Shown: one piece after another, positions 1 through 6,973 of the stretch
Layout: every line of letters starts with the position of its first letter
How positions within the stretch are numbered: the first letter of the stretch is position 1
Assembly: GCA_036003845.1 (NCBI GenBank)
Contig: DASYRX010000325.1
Location: forward strand, 1 to 10,954
From: DASYRX01 sp036003845
GTDB lineage: Bacteria; Gemmatimonadota; Gemmatimonadetes; Gemmatimonadales; Gemmatimonadaceae
DNA: 10,954 nucleotides
Reading direction: 5' to 3'
Position numbers and translations under genes: made by a program
The notes under the pieces: generated by a model
Seen by the model: the letters and a program-made list of their open reading frames with translations, nothing else
What the model was told of the DNA's origin: nothing
The model's database searches: none

Positions 1-35
1 CGGGCTATTTGCTGCTCCGCGTGACGCAACTCACC

Positions 36-515
36 CTAACGAGTCGATCCTCCCAGCGTCGTGAAGCGGCCCATGCGGTCATAGGGTCGTGTGCGCTTAC
101 CGATTGGCGTATCGACGGTGATGTCACCAGTCACACGGTAATTCACTGCCCCGGTTTGCATCAACTGTCGACCGGCCGCACCAATCCCCGCATACGTGAA
201 GCTGAGGGGCAGACGGACGATCGTGGAATCGTTTTCCTGCACCACAAAGGCCTGATCCAGGACGCCGTTCCCCACCGCCACCGAGTCAACAGCCAGGTTA
301 TACGTCAGGCGCGTGCCGTCGAGGCGGAAGTTGTTTGGGTTGTAGACCGAGAGCTGGATCTCGAGTGAGCCGCCGCTGGTCCCGACCCCCATCAGTTTTA
401 GATCGCGAAATGTGACCACCGGCTCCTTCCACGATCCACGCCAGAGCGAGCTGCACGCCGCTGTTGCCGCGCCGAGCGCGAGAACAGCTGCCAATCCCCA
501 CCGAGTAGTGCGCAT
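36..515 (-). CDS. LEA14-like (LEA type 2 / WHy domain) lipoprotein
   Basis: Predicted 159-residue small exported lipoprotein. Residues 1-20 are a basic start (MRTTR) followed by a hydrophobic Ala/Leu stretch ending in TAAC, with Cys21 as the probable lipidation site; Thr at -3 makes the lipobox slightly atypical. The mature part contains YNPNNF (residues 58-63), the Asn-Pro-Asn signature of LEA14/WHy domains, within alternating beta-strand-like segments, and covers about one such domain. The family is linked to desiccation and stress tolerance, but bacterial lipoprotein members have no agreed biochemical role, so the function here is open. The ATG start has a perfect AGGAGG five bases upstream. 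It lies 18 nt after the rarA stop and is probably co-transcribed with it. The TAG stop (36-38) lies inside a CGTTAGG copy. Family confidence is fairly high, function low. Confidence 0.8.
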   Translation of the reverse strand: MRTTRWGLAAVLALGAATAACSSLWRGSWKEPVVTFRDLKLMGVGTSGGSLEIQLSVYNPNNFRLDGTRLTYNLAVDSVAVGNGVLDQAFVVQENDSTIVRLPLSFTYAGIGAAGRQLMQTGAVNYRVTGDITVDTPIGKRTRPYDRMGRFTTLGGSTR

Positions 516-520
516 GTCTT

Positions 521-526
521 CCTCCT
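521..526 (-). promoter_or_regulatory. Strong Shine-Dalgarno (AGGAGG) for the LEA14-like gene
   Basis: Read on the minus strand this is AGGAGG, five bases before the ATG at 513-515. It fixes the start of the lipoprotein gene. It overlaps by three bases the end of a CGTTAGG word (524-530), so the repeated genomic word supplies the first bases of the ribosome binding site. Confidence 0.75.
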
Positions 527-533
527 AACGAGT

Positions 534-1910
534 CTATAACGGCTCACCGCCTTTCGTTGCACCAGCACCACCACCACCTTCGATTCGAGCGCTAAGATCG
601 GCCCACCACGCAATGCGCTTTGCGATCTCCTTCTCGAACCCAAACGGCCCTGGCTTGTACAGCTCGGTCGCCTTGAGTTTCTCAGGTAAATAGTCCTGAG
701 GGATGTACGCCTCCGGCACCGCGTGTGCGTACTCATACCCCTTCCCATAACCCAGTTCCTTCATGAGGGGCGTGGGAGCATTGCGTATGTGTAGTGGAAC
801 AGGTTCCGCCGGATGGTTGCGCGCGAGGTCCAATGCCTCCGACCATGCCTCGTAAACGCGATTCGACTTGGGCGCGGTCGCGAGATAAACCGCCGCTTCG
901 GCGAGCGCGAGATCGCCCTCCGGAGAACCGAGCGCGTGATACGCGTCACGCGCCGCGATAGCCAGCGTTAGGGCCTGCGGATCCGCCAGGCCGACGTCTT
1001 CAGCAGCAAAGCGAATCGTCCGACGCGCGACGTACATCGGATCCTCGCCGCCTTCGATCATGCGCGCGAGCCAGTAAAGCGCCGCGTGCGGATCGCTCCC
1101 GCGCAACGCCTTGTGATATGCCGAGATGAGGTTGAAGTGCTCTTCGCGATTCTTATCGTAGCGCGGGACGCGATGCTGCAACGCGTCGCCAAACAGCTTC
1201 TTCGTTAGGCGCCCACCAGCGCCGACGTGCTGCGCTGCCACTTCCAGCGCCGTCAGCGCCCGCCGGGCATCGCCATCAGACTGCTCGGCGAGCCAATCGA
1301 TGGCGTCCGGCTCCGCGGAGAGTCCTAATGTGCCGAGCCCGTTCTCCGCGTCGGCCAACGCGCGCTGCAGCAGCTTGGCGATGTCTGAGATCGTCAGCGG
1401 CTCGAGGACAATGACGCGCGTTCGAGACAAGAGCGCGCTATTCAGCTCGAAGGATGGGTTCTCGGTCGTCGCTCCAATAAGAGTCACCGTGCCAGTCTCC
1501 ACCGCCGGGAGGAAGGCGTCTTGTTGTGCACGGTTAAATCGGTGGATTTCATCAACGAAAAGAATGGTACCCCTGCCTAACTGGAGCCGCTCGCGAGCCT
1601 GCGCGATGATCTCGCGTACGCGCGGCACGCCTTCGGTCACAGCGGAGAACGGAACGAATTCGCGATCCGCGTAATGCGCGACAAGACGCCCAAGCGTGGT
1701 CTTCCCGCTCCCTGGCGGCCCCCACAGGATCAGAGATCCGACTGTTCCCTTCTCGATCGACTCCCTCAGCGGCGTCCCCGCACCGAGCACGCGCTCCTGC
1801 CCGACGACATCCTCGAGTCGTTGCGGCCGCATGCGCGCGGCGAGCGGCTCGCGCGGCGCCATCGAGCGAAAAAGCGTGTCCGCCTGTGGCCCAGGCTCGC
1901 GCGGCGTCAT
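534..1910 (-). CDS. rarA: Replication-associated recombination protein A (RarA/MgsA), AAA+ ATPase
   Basis: Full-length 458-residue clamp-loader-like AAA+ ATPase that acts at stalled replication forks. Visible motifs: Walker A GPPGSGKT (residues 64-71), Walker B ILFVDEIH (116-123), sensor 1 GATTEN (146-151) and the arginine-finger segment LLSRTR (160-165). The segment MRPQRLEDVVGQE (27-39) is the usual RarA lead-in, and the C-terminal half matches the oligomerisation region with a RMIEGGEDPMYVARR stretch. Length fits the family. The ATG overlaps the ZIP gene stop as ATGA (1907-1910), which suggests translational coupling. A second ATG at 1860-1862 (Met17) would also leave an intact protein, so the first 16 residues are the least certain part. 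It closes a run of metal-transport and tRNA-maturation genes; that neighbourhood probably reflects operon packing rather than shared function. Confidence 0.96.
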   Translation of the reverse strand: MTPREPGPQADTLFRSMAPREPLAARMRPQRLEDVVGQERVLGAGTPLRESIEKGTVGSLILWGPPGSGKTTLGRLVAHYADREFVPFSAVTEGVPRVREIIAQARERLQLGRGTILFVDEIHRFNRAQQDAFLPAVETGTVTLIGATTENPSFELNSALLSRTRVIVLEPLTISDIAKLLQRALADAENGLGTLGLSAEPDAIDWLAEQSDGDARRALTALEVAAQHVGAGGRLTKKLFGDALQHRVPRYDKNREEHFNLISAYHKALRGSDPHAALYWLARMIEGGEDPMYVARRTIRFAAEDVGLADPQALTLAIAARDAYHALGSPEGDLALAEAAVYLATAPKSNRVYEAWSEALDLARNHPAEPVPLHIRNAPTPLMKELGYGKGYEYAHAVPEAYIPQDYLPEKLKATELYKPGPFGFEKEIAKRIAWWADLSARIEGGGGAGATKGGEPL

Positions 1911-2626
1911 AACGAGACGCGGAGGCCGCGCGCGAGGGTCAGCACCAGAAGACCGAGGAGAAACGCAATCGGCAGCAACGGATCACGTTTCCCTTGGAAC
2001 TCTGGGACGAGATTCGACGCGCCCACGTAGAGCGTAACTCCCGCCGCGAGCGCCAGACCGATCGACTGCAGCGCTGCCGCGTTGAGCGTAAGCACGGCGC
2101 CAAGGAGTGTCGCCACGCCTAACGCAACGGCCGCGCCGAGCGCCGCGCGAGCAGACCATCCGGCTTTGAGAAAGAGCGAGGCGATCGCTACACCTTCCGG
2201 GATCTTGTGCAAGGCAACGGCGGCCGCCACGAGCGCGCCGAGTCGCGCACTCACCTGGTAGCCGCTGGCGATCGCCATGCCGTCGACGAAGGTGTGTAGC
2301 AGCAAGCCGAGCAGCGCGCTGACGCTGACGCGCGCTGTTACGGCGTGAACTTCTTCGCCGAAGTGGAAGTGCGGCACCAGAACGTGCTGTGAAAAATGCA
2401 CCAGGACATATCCAACGAGCACGACCCATGCCGCGCGCGCTCCGCCTTCCGTGAGCGCGTGCGGAAGAAGGTCGAGCAACGCGACGCCGATCAGGAACGC
2501 CGCCGAGAAGGCGACGAGCGCGTCGAGGAGTCGCGGGTGACGCAGCGGCCTCGACGTCACCAAGGCCGCCCCGACGACGTTGGCCATCGACGCGATCAGT
2601 GCGTAGACGAGCGGGGTCGTGCTCAC
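1907..2626 (-). CDS. ZIP family divalent metal (zinc/iron/manganese) transporter
   Basis: Predicted 239-residue polytopic inner-membrane protein with about seven to eight hydrophobic segments. The two signature helices are present: HTFVDG at residues 111-116 and HKIPEG at 140-145, whose His, Asp and Glu side chains form the binuclear metal site of ZIP carriers. A histidine-rich stretch between residues 77 and 94 (HFSQH, then PHFHFGEEVH) lies in a loop before the first signature helix and probably collects metal. ZIP proteins move zinc or related divalent cations into the cytoplasm; the exact metal cannot be read from sequence. The chosen start is GTG (2624-2626), three bases after the previous stop, with no clear Shine-Dalgarno; an ATG at Met14 is an alternative. 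The end overlaps rarA by four bases (ATGA). Confidence 0.92.
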   Translation of the reverse strand: MSTTPLVYALIASMANVVGAALVTSRPLRHPRLLDALVAFSAAFLIGVALLDLLPHALTEGGARAAWVVLVGYVLVHFSQHVLVPHFHFGEEVHAVTARVSVSALLGLLLHTFVDGMAIASGYQVSARLGALVAAAVALHKIPEGVAIASLFLKAGWSARAALGAAVALGVATLLGAVLTLNAAALQSIGLALAAGVTLYVGASNLVPEFQGKRDPLLPIAFLLGLLVLTLARGLRVSL

Positions 2627-2629
2627 GCG

Positions 2630-3163
2630 CTATTGCGTGCTCGTTAGGCCCAGCTTCTCGATCGCACGGTCCAGCGCACCGCGCATTTCTGGCGCGGGGG
2701 GAAACTCGCTCGGAGCGAGGCGCCACGTCCGCGGCTTGAGCGGCGCGCCGGGCACGAGCCCCGTACCGATGAGCAGGTAGTACCAACGATCCGAGCGCGC
2801 GTGCACATGCAGATCCAGCGACGCACCTAACGAAAGCTGATCGTCGCTGCCGACGAGCGTGAATTCCACGCCCGCGAAGATCGAGAGCGGTGTGCGCAGC
2901 CGCGCGAAGGCGTCGCGCACATCCTCCAGGGCCAACGCGCTCCCGCTCCAGCGCTGATCCGTGCGCACATCCCAGACGTGCACAGCCACGGCCGGCGGGA
3001 GGTGCCCACTCAGCGCGTGAAAGAGATCGACGGCGCGCTCGGCGGTTGCGAAAACCCGCGCTGTGTACAATCCGTCGGCCGCGTCGAACGAAAAACGCGC
3101 GCGCACCGAGCGAAAACGATGCGCGATCACTGACTCCTGCTGGCGCCCACGAAAAAGGACCAC
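2630..3163 (-). CDS. Conserved-looking hypothetical protein, 177 aa, family not recognised
   Basis: I do not recognise this protein. It starts with GTG (3161-3163), nine bases after the stop of the CCA-adding enzyme gene, and ends three bases before the ZIP transporter gene, so it is almost certainly a real cistron of that run. There is no signal peptide or membrane helix. The N-terminus is basic and beta-rich (residues about 12-40), followed by an amphipathic helix near AERAVDLFHAL (41-51), a strand with VAVHVWDVR, a second helical segment, then SLDLHVHARSDRWYYLLIG with several aromatic residues and a proline-rich LKPRTWRLAPSEFPPAP region. The pattern suggests a compact soluble alpha/beta domain. 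No catalytic motif is obvious. Base composition and motif content match its neighbours, so nothing points to recent transfer. Confidence 0.75.
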   Translation of the reverse strand: MVLFRGRQQESVIAHRFRSVRARFSFDAADGLYTARVFATAERAVDLFHALSGHLPPAVAVHVWDVRTDQRWSGSALALEDVRDAFARLRTPLSIFAGVEFTLVGSDDQLSLGASLDLHVHARSDRWYYLLIGTGLVPGAPLKPRTWRLAPSEFPPAPEMRGALDRAIEKLGLTSTQ

Positions 3164-3172
3164 GAACCGACG

Positions 3173-4513
3173 CTACCTGGAGTTGAGTTGACGCGCGAGC
3201 GCGAGCAGCTCGTCGCGTGTGTTGCGCGACGGATCTTCCAGAACGGCGTCGCGCAGCGCAGTGAGAATCTGGCCAAGGGCGGGACCGGGCGCGACACCCG
3301 CCGCGACGAGATCATCGCCGTCGATTGCCAGGTCGGCAACTGCAATCGGGTCGCGATAGGCGATGCGCACTCCGTCCTTATAGAGCATGCGCGCCGACTT
3401 TGGAGTCGGAGCCGTGAGCCCGCGCGTCTGCTGAGCCGCCCATCGGGCCGCGGCCATACGGATCAGCAGCGCAAAGGCGGGCCGGCCCGCGACGGAAGCC
3501 CAGCGGCGGATCTGTGGAGCCGGAACTCGATCGTCTGCTGTTGCGCTCGATGTGATCTCCGCGCCTAACGTATGCCAGGTGCGAAGCAGTTGGACGATCT
3601 GCGCCGTTTGTTGATTCGAGAAGCGCAACGCGCGCAGCGTGCGATCGGCGTCGTCCGGATCGAGCTCGGCGAAGAGCAGCGCCAGCCGCAGCAACCGGCG
3701 CTGATCGGCGCGCGCCTTCGCGCGATCGGTCGCCACTGCTAGATCGCCTGCAGACCCTGGCGCGCAAATGGCATCGATGGCGCTGAGCGCTACGTCGCTG
3801 ACTCGCGCCAGCTCGGGGACCAGCGTGGCGAATGCTCCGGCGTCGCGCCACAGGCGAAACGTTAGGCCTGGGGCTGGAACCTGGTCCACCGTCTTCTCGA
3901 TCTCCTGCTTGACTCGTTCCCGGGAGAGCCGGCCCAGGTGTGACGCGCTTTCGGAAATCGCGCGCCACGTATCGTTCTCGATCGTGAAACCGAAGCGTCC
4001 GGCGAAGCGCAGACCGCGCAAAGCGCGCAGCCGATCCTCTTTCATCCTCTCGCGCGGCGTTCCGACTGCGCGCACGATGCCGCGTTTGAGATCGTCGCGT
4101 CCGCCAAATGGGTCGCGTAGCTCGCCACGGCTCGGTGAGTACGCTATGGCGTTGATCGTGAAGTCGCGACGCGCCAGGTCATCGTCCAGGCTCGCCCCGA
4201 ACTCGACCTCGGCGTGACGACCATCCGTGCGCACATCGCGGCGGAACGTCGTCACTTCGTGCATGCGTCCATCGCGATCGAACACTCCGACAGTGCCGAA
4301 TTCGACGCCGACCGGCACGGTGCGGCGAAAAACCTTTCGCACCTCGTTAGGTGTGGCGCTCGTCGCCAGGTCCCAATCGAGGTGCGTGTGGCCAAGGAGG
4401 GCGTCGCGCACGGCGCCGCCCACGCACCACGCCTGGTGGCCGGCACGCTCCAGCGTCGCAGCCAGCTCGCGCACCGGTTCAGGTGGCACGATGGCGGTTT
4501 TCAGCTCGCGCAC
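3173..4513 (-). CDS. cca: CCA tRNA nucleotidyltransferase / poly(A) polymerase family (class II)
   Basis: Adds or repairs the 3' CCA end of tRNAs in the cytoplasm. The 446-residue protein shows the class II nucleotidyltransferase head: GGAVRD (32-37), the metal-binding LDWDLAT with Asp46 and Asp48, RRDFTINA (115-122), and the template-like EDRLR (159-163) followed by RALRGLRFAGRFGF in the neck. No HD phosphohydrolase motif is evident, so this is the type without the repair domain. Length and the helical C-terminal tail match bacterial CCA-adding enzymes. Some bacteria split the job into CC- and A-adding enzymes, and only one gene is seen here, so full CCA activity is inferred. The GTG start (4511-4513) is preceded by GAGGAG at five bases spacing, the best ribosome binding site inside the run, suggesting strong independent initiation after the 40-nt gap. 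Confidence 0.95.
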   Translation of the reverse strand: MRELKTAIVPPEPVRELAATLERAGHQAWCVGGAVRDALLGHTHLDWDLATSATPNEVRKVFRRTVPVGVEFGTVGVFDRDGRMHEVTTFRRDVRTDGRHAEVEFGASLDDDLARRDFTINAIAYSPSRGELRDPFGGRDDLKRGIVRAVGTPRERMKEDRLRALRGLRFAGRFGFTIENDTWRAISESASHLGRLSRERVKQEIEKTVDQVPAPGLTFRLWRDAGAFATLVPELARVSDVALSAIDAICAPGSAGDLAVATDRAKARADQRRLLRLALLFAELDPDDADRTLRALRFSNQQTAQIVQLLRTWHTLGAEITSSATADDRVPAPQIRRWASVAGRPAFALLIRMAAARWAAQQTRGLTAPTPKSARMLYKDGVRIAYRDPIAVADLAIDGDDLVAAGVAPGPALGQILTALRDAVLEDPSRNTRDELLALARQLNSR

Positions 4514-4518
4514 CCCTA

Positions 4519-4524
4519 CTCCTC
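4519..4524 (-). promoter_or_regulatory. Shine-Dalgarno (GAGGAG) for cca
   Basis: Minus-strand GAGGAG lies five bases before the GTG codon at 4511-4513 and decides that start. It is in the 40-nt gap between the SDR and cca genes, where I see no clear promoter or terminator. Confidence 0.65.
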
Positions 4525-4553
4525 AAATAGCGACGGTCCACAAGTTCCGCCCC

Positions 4554-5309
4554 CTAACCACACAGCACACTCCCGCCGTTCACATTCACGATCTCGCCGG
4601 TGATGTGCCGCGCGAGCGGCGTGCAAAGAAAGACGATCGGGCCGGCGATGTCGTCTGCTGTCGCTACTCGCCCTAACGGGATGCCAGCCGCGATCTGTTC
4701 GCGCCCGCCGGCCGCGAACGCCGAGGCAACCATATCGGTGTCCACCCAACCTGGGGCGACGCCATTCACGGTGATATCGCGCGGCGCCAGCTCGATCGCG
4801 AGCGATTTGACGTACGAGATCATCGCCCCTTTGCTAGCCGCGTAGTCGGCGTGAAAGGCTTCACCACGCTGACCTGCGGTGCTCGTGACGAGCACGATGC
4901 GGCCAGCGTTAGACATGGTACGGGCCGCTGCTCGCGTTGTGTAGAACATGGCATCCACGTTCTCGCTCACAGTGCGCAGCCATCGCTCGTCCGAGAGTGC
5001 GTCGACAGCCACCGGGTCGCTCGGCCAGGTCCCCGCGTTGCCGACGAAGATGTCCAGGCCACCGAGGTCGTGCCTCGCATTGTCGATGAGGCGGTCACAA
5101 TCGCCGCGCTGTGCGAGATCGCCAGCGACGGCGGAGGCACGCCGGCCAGCGACCTGGATGCGCCTAACGACGGCGTCCGCCGCCTCTTTGCGCTTTCTGT
5201 AGCCGATGCAGACATCGGCGCCGGCTTGGGCGAGCATGAGGGCCGTCGCGGCGCCTATTCCTCGCGACCCGCCTGTCACGAGCGCACGTTTGCCGCGCAG
5301 GTCGATCAC
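4554..5309 (-). CDS. Short-chain dehydrogenase/reductase, FabG-like (3-oxoacyl-ACP reductase type)
   Basis: Classical SDR oxidoreductase of about 251 residues. Numbering from the GTG at 5307-5309: cofactor loop TGGSRGIG (12-19), NAG (91-93), catalytic Asn117, Ser143 in VTSTAG, and YAASK with Tyr156 and Lys160, then VAPGWVDTDM. The basic stretch YRKRK after the second strand suggests NADPH preference. It resembles 3-oxoacyl-ACP reductases but also reductases of many other substrates; without other fatty-acid genes nearby the substrate is uncertain. The gmhA stop and this GTG overlap as GTGA (5306-5309), which supports coupling; a GTG four codons upstream (5319-5321) is an alternative giving 255 residues. 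The TAG stop (4554-4556) lies inside a near-copy of the repeated word (CCTAACC). The place directly behind gmhA suggests envelope or carbohydrate-linked chemistry, as inference only. Confidence 0.9.
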   Translation of the reverse strand: MIDLRGKRALVTGGSRGIGAATALMLAQAGADVCIGYRKRKEAADAVVRRIQVAGRRASAVAGDLAQRGDCDRLIDNARHDLGGLDIFVGNAGTWPSDPVAVDALSDERWLRTVSENVDAMFYTTRAAARTMSNAGRIVLVTSTAGQRGEAFHADYAASKGAMISYVKSLAIELAPRDITVNGVAPGWVDTDMVASAFAAGGREQIAAGIPLGRVATADDIAGPIVFLCTPLARHITGEIVNVNGGSVLCG

Positions 5310-5899
5310 TTCGCCGCCCACTCTTCGACCAGCTCGCAGATCGCGTGCTGGATGCAGAGATGGATCTCCTGCGCCCGATCCGTGCGGCTTGTTGGTACGA
5401 TGATCGTGAGGTCTGCCGCCGCCTTGAGTGTGCCACCGTCGCCGGCGCTCAAGGCCAGCACCCGAGCGGCCTTGTTATGGGCCGCACGCGCGGCGTGAAT
5501 CGCGTTAGGCGAGTTTCCGCTCGTCGAATGGATCACGACCAGGTCGCCGCGTTTGACGAGCGCCTCGATCTGCCGCTCGAAGACGTGCTCGAAGCCCATG
5601 TCATTGGCGGCGGCTGTGAGCAGCGACGAATCGGTCGTTAGGGCGATCGCTGGAAGGGCGCGGCGCTCGCGCATGTAGCGCACCACGTACTCCGTTGCCA
5701 AGTGCTGCGCGTCGGCCGCACTGCCGCCGTTGCCGCAAAAGAAAAGCGTGCCGCCTGACGCGAGCGTATCGCGCACCATAACGGCCGCTCGTGCGATCTC
5801 GCCGGACAGGGCGTCGGCGACCGACGTCGCGAGCGACGCCAGCTCCCGCAGGCGCGCAGAAGCCGCTCGTTCGAAATCGTCGGGCGAAGTAGCGCTCAC
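5306..5899 (-). CDS. gmhA: Phosphoheptose isomerase (SIS domain), GmhA
   Basis: Converts sedoheptulose 7-phosphate to D-glycero-heptose 7-phosphate, the first step of ADP-heptose synthesis for lipopolysaccharide core or other surface glycans. With the GTG at 5897-5899 the protein has 197 residues, close to the usual GmhA length of about 190. Visible: CGNGGSAADAQHLATE (55-70), where His66 and Glu70 correspond to conserved active-site positions; STSGNS (125-130), the phosphate-binding SIS loop; and QEIHLCIQH (177-185) containing the catalytic histidine at 180, followed by a closing helix. The open frame reaches back to 6058, but that part overlaps the phosphatase gene and has no family resemblance, so the shorter start is chosen; AGG lies about seven bases before it. 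It begins 13 nt after the phosphatase stop and overlaps the SDR gene by four bases. The other ADP-heptose genes are not in this window. Confidence 0.93.
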   Translation of the reverse strand: MSATSPDDFERAASARLRELASLATSVADALSGEIARAAVMVRDTLASGGTLFFCGNGGSAADAQHLATEYVVRYMRERRALPAIALTTDSSLLTAAANDMGFEHVFERQIEALVKRGDLVVIHSTSGNSPNAIHAARAAHNKAARVLALSAGDGGTLKAAADLTIIVPTSRTDRAQEIHLCIQHAICELVEEWAAK

Positions 5900-5912
5900 G
5901 AAACCTGTGCGT

Positions 5913-6674
5913 TCAGGTGGACGGAAACATGAGGTCTCGAAGGCGGCGCAACAAACCGCGCTGGATCGTGATCGATGGCACTGGAAGCGGCCGTTCGTTC
6001 TCCAACACTCGCCGTGGATTCTCCGAAGTGAGCAGCTCCGCGGCCTCACCCGAGCCAAGCTCGGTCAGCCAGGCGCGCACGGTTGCGACCGAGCGCAGGT
6101 CGCCATGGTTGTCGCTCGCCAGGCAGTCGATGAGTCCTTCCTCTACCAGCGCGTGAGCGAAGTCGGCATGCGGTCCGCCGCCCAGAAGCATGCGCCCGTC
6201 GGTCTGTATGACCGCACCGGAGGCTCGCCAGGCGCGCACGTGCGACGTATTGCATTCGTGATAGCGGTCCGGATGGGCCACGACGGGGACAACGTCGCTG
6301 GCGCAGAGCCGAGCAATCTCCTCGTTGGCACCGGTCGGAAGGGGGCCGTAGGGAAACTCGACGAGCACGGCGCGAGAGCCGCCTAACGAAAGGTCAGGAG
6401 AAGTCAGGTCGCAGCCCGGGCGGTCGAGCTTGATCTCCCATCCGGGCAGCAGCCGAAGCTCCCCGGCCGCGGGCAAATGACTGCGCAACGCAGCCAGCAG
6501 CTCGGCGTAGTACGCCACGGGCGCTTCAGCAGCGCGCGAGGCGTCCAGGTGCGGCGTGCAGACGACCGTGCGGATTCCCTCGAGCGCGAAGCGCGCCAGG
6601 ACGCTGGCTGACGTCTCGAACGACTGAGACCCGTCGTCGACGCCAGGCAGCAGATGCGTGTGGATGTCGATCAC
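5913..6674 (-). CDS. CpsB/CapC-type PHP-domain protein-tyrosine phosphatase
   Basis: PHP-fold metallophosphoesterase of 253 residues related to CpsB/YwqE, manganese-dependent tyrosine phosphatases that dephosphorylate the bacterial tyrosine kinase controlling capsule polymerisation. Metal-binding motifs are complete: IDIHTHLLPGVDDG near the start (His5, His7, Asp13, Asp14), CTPH (39-42), PGWE (77-80), VEFP (105-108), AHPDRY (133-138) and SDNH (187-190). The GTG at 6672-6674 gives the family-typical N-terminus and overlaps the previous stop as TAGTG; an ATG at 6708-6710 would add 12 unusual residues and is disfavoured. No tyrosine kinase, Wzz-like chain-length protein or glycosyltransferase gene is in the window, so the partner must be encoded elsewhere, or this member has another phosphoester substrate. 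Being followed by gmhA supports a link to surface polysaccharide. Confidence 0.9.
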   Translation of the reverse strand: MIDIHTHLLPGVDDGSQSFETSASVLARFALEGIRTVVCTPHLDASRAAEAPVAYYAELLAALRSHLPAAGELRLLPGWEIKLDRPGCDLTSPDLSLGGSRAVLVEFPYGPLPTGANEEIARLCASDVVPVVAHPDRYHECNTSHVRAWRASGAVIQTDGRMLLGGGPHADFAHALVEEGLIDCLASDNHGDLRSVATVRAWLTELGSGEAAELLTSENPRRVLENERPLPVPSITIQRGLLRRLRDLMFPST

Positions 6675-6973
6675 TAGGGTTCGTCGCCTAACGCCATCAT
6701 TTCGGCGCATGCACGATCCGCGAGCTTTTCGAGCCGCGCAGCATCCTGCACGCTAACGAAAGCCGCCGTCGCGAGACCGTCGATTGCCAACAGCTCGAGG
6801 GCCGTGTGCTCGGACGGATCGCGGGCGACGAGCGCGGCGAGCGCAGCGATAGCGGCGTCGAGCTCCAGCTCATCCGAGTCGCGCCCGGTGGCCTGTGCGT
6901 CCAGCAGCTCGTCCATGCGAGTGCCGAGGGCGTGAGGAACCGCGTCACCTTCCTGCGGGCTGGAAGCGGTCAC
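6674..6973 (-). CDS. Small acidic hypothetical protein, 99 aa
   Basis: I do not recognise this protein. It starts with GTG (6971-6973) overlapping the alaS stop as GTGA and ends in TAG that shares its last base with the GTG of the phosphatase gene, so both junctions point to a genuine, translationally coupled cistron. The sequence is strongly acidic and alanine/leucine-rich, with two predicted helical stretches (about residues 20-50, containing DELELDAAIAALAALVA, and 54-92) and no signal peptide, membrane helix, cysteine or catalytic motif. This looks like a small all-helical protein, perhaps an adaptor of TPR-like or cell-division-protein-like helical hairpin type, but that is speculation. 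Its frame carries one exact copy of the repeated word as TTA-GGC (Leu-Gly). Confidence 0.72.
   Translation of the reverse strand: MTASSPQEGDAVPHALGTRMDELLDAQATGRDSDELELDAAIAALAALVARDPSEHTALELLAIDGLATAAFVSVQDAARLEKLADRACAEMMALGDEP

Noticed and set aside
1..35. Possible start of a further minus-strand gene left of the lipoprotein gene
   Set aside because: Only 35 bases remain; a TTG at 27-29 leads an open frame to the edge, but there is no Shine-Dalgarno and too little sequence to call.
1300..1674. Plus-strand open frame opposite rarA
   Set aside because: It overlaps the rarA AAA+ motifs completely and its Ser/Arg-rich translation shows no family signal.
4227..4676. Plus-strand open frames opposite cca and the SDR end
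   Set aside because: Shadow frames; the minus-strand genes carry complete catalytic motifs through this region.
5900..6058. N-terminal extension of the gmhA frame back to 6058
   Set aside because: It overlaps the 3' end of the phosphatase gene, is rich in Arg/Cys without family resemblance, and would make GmhA about 50 residues too long.
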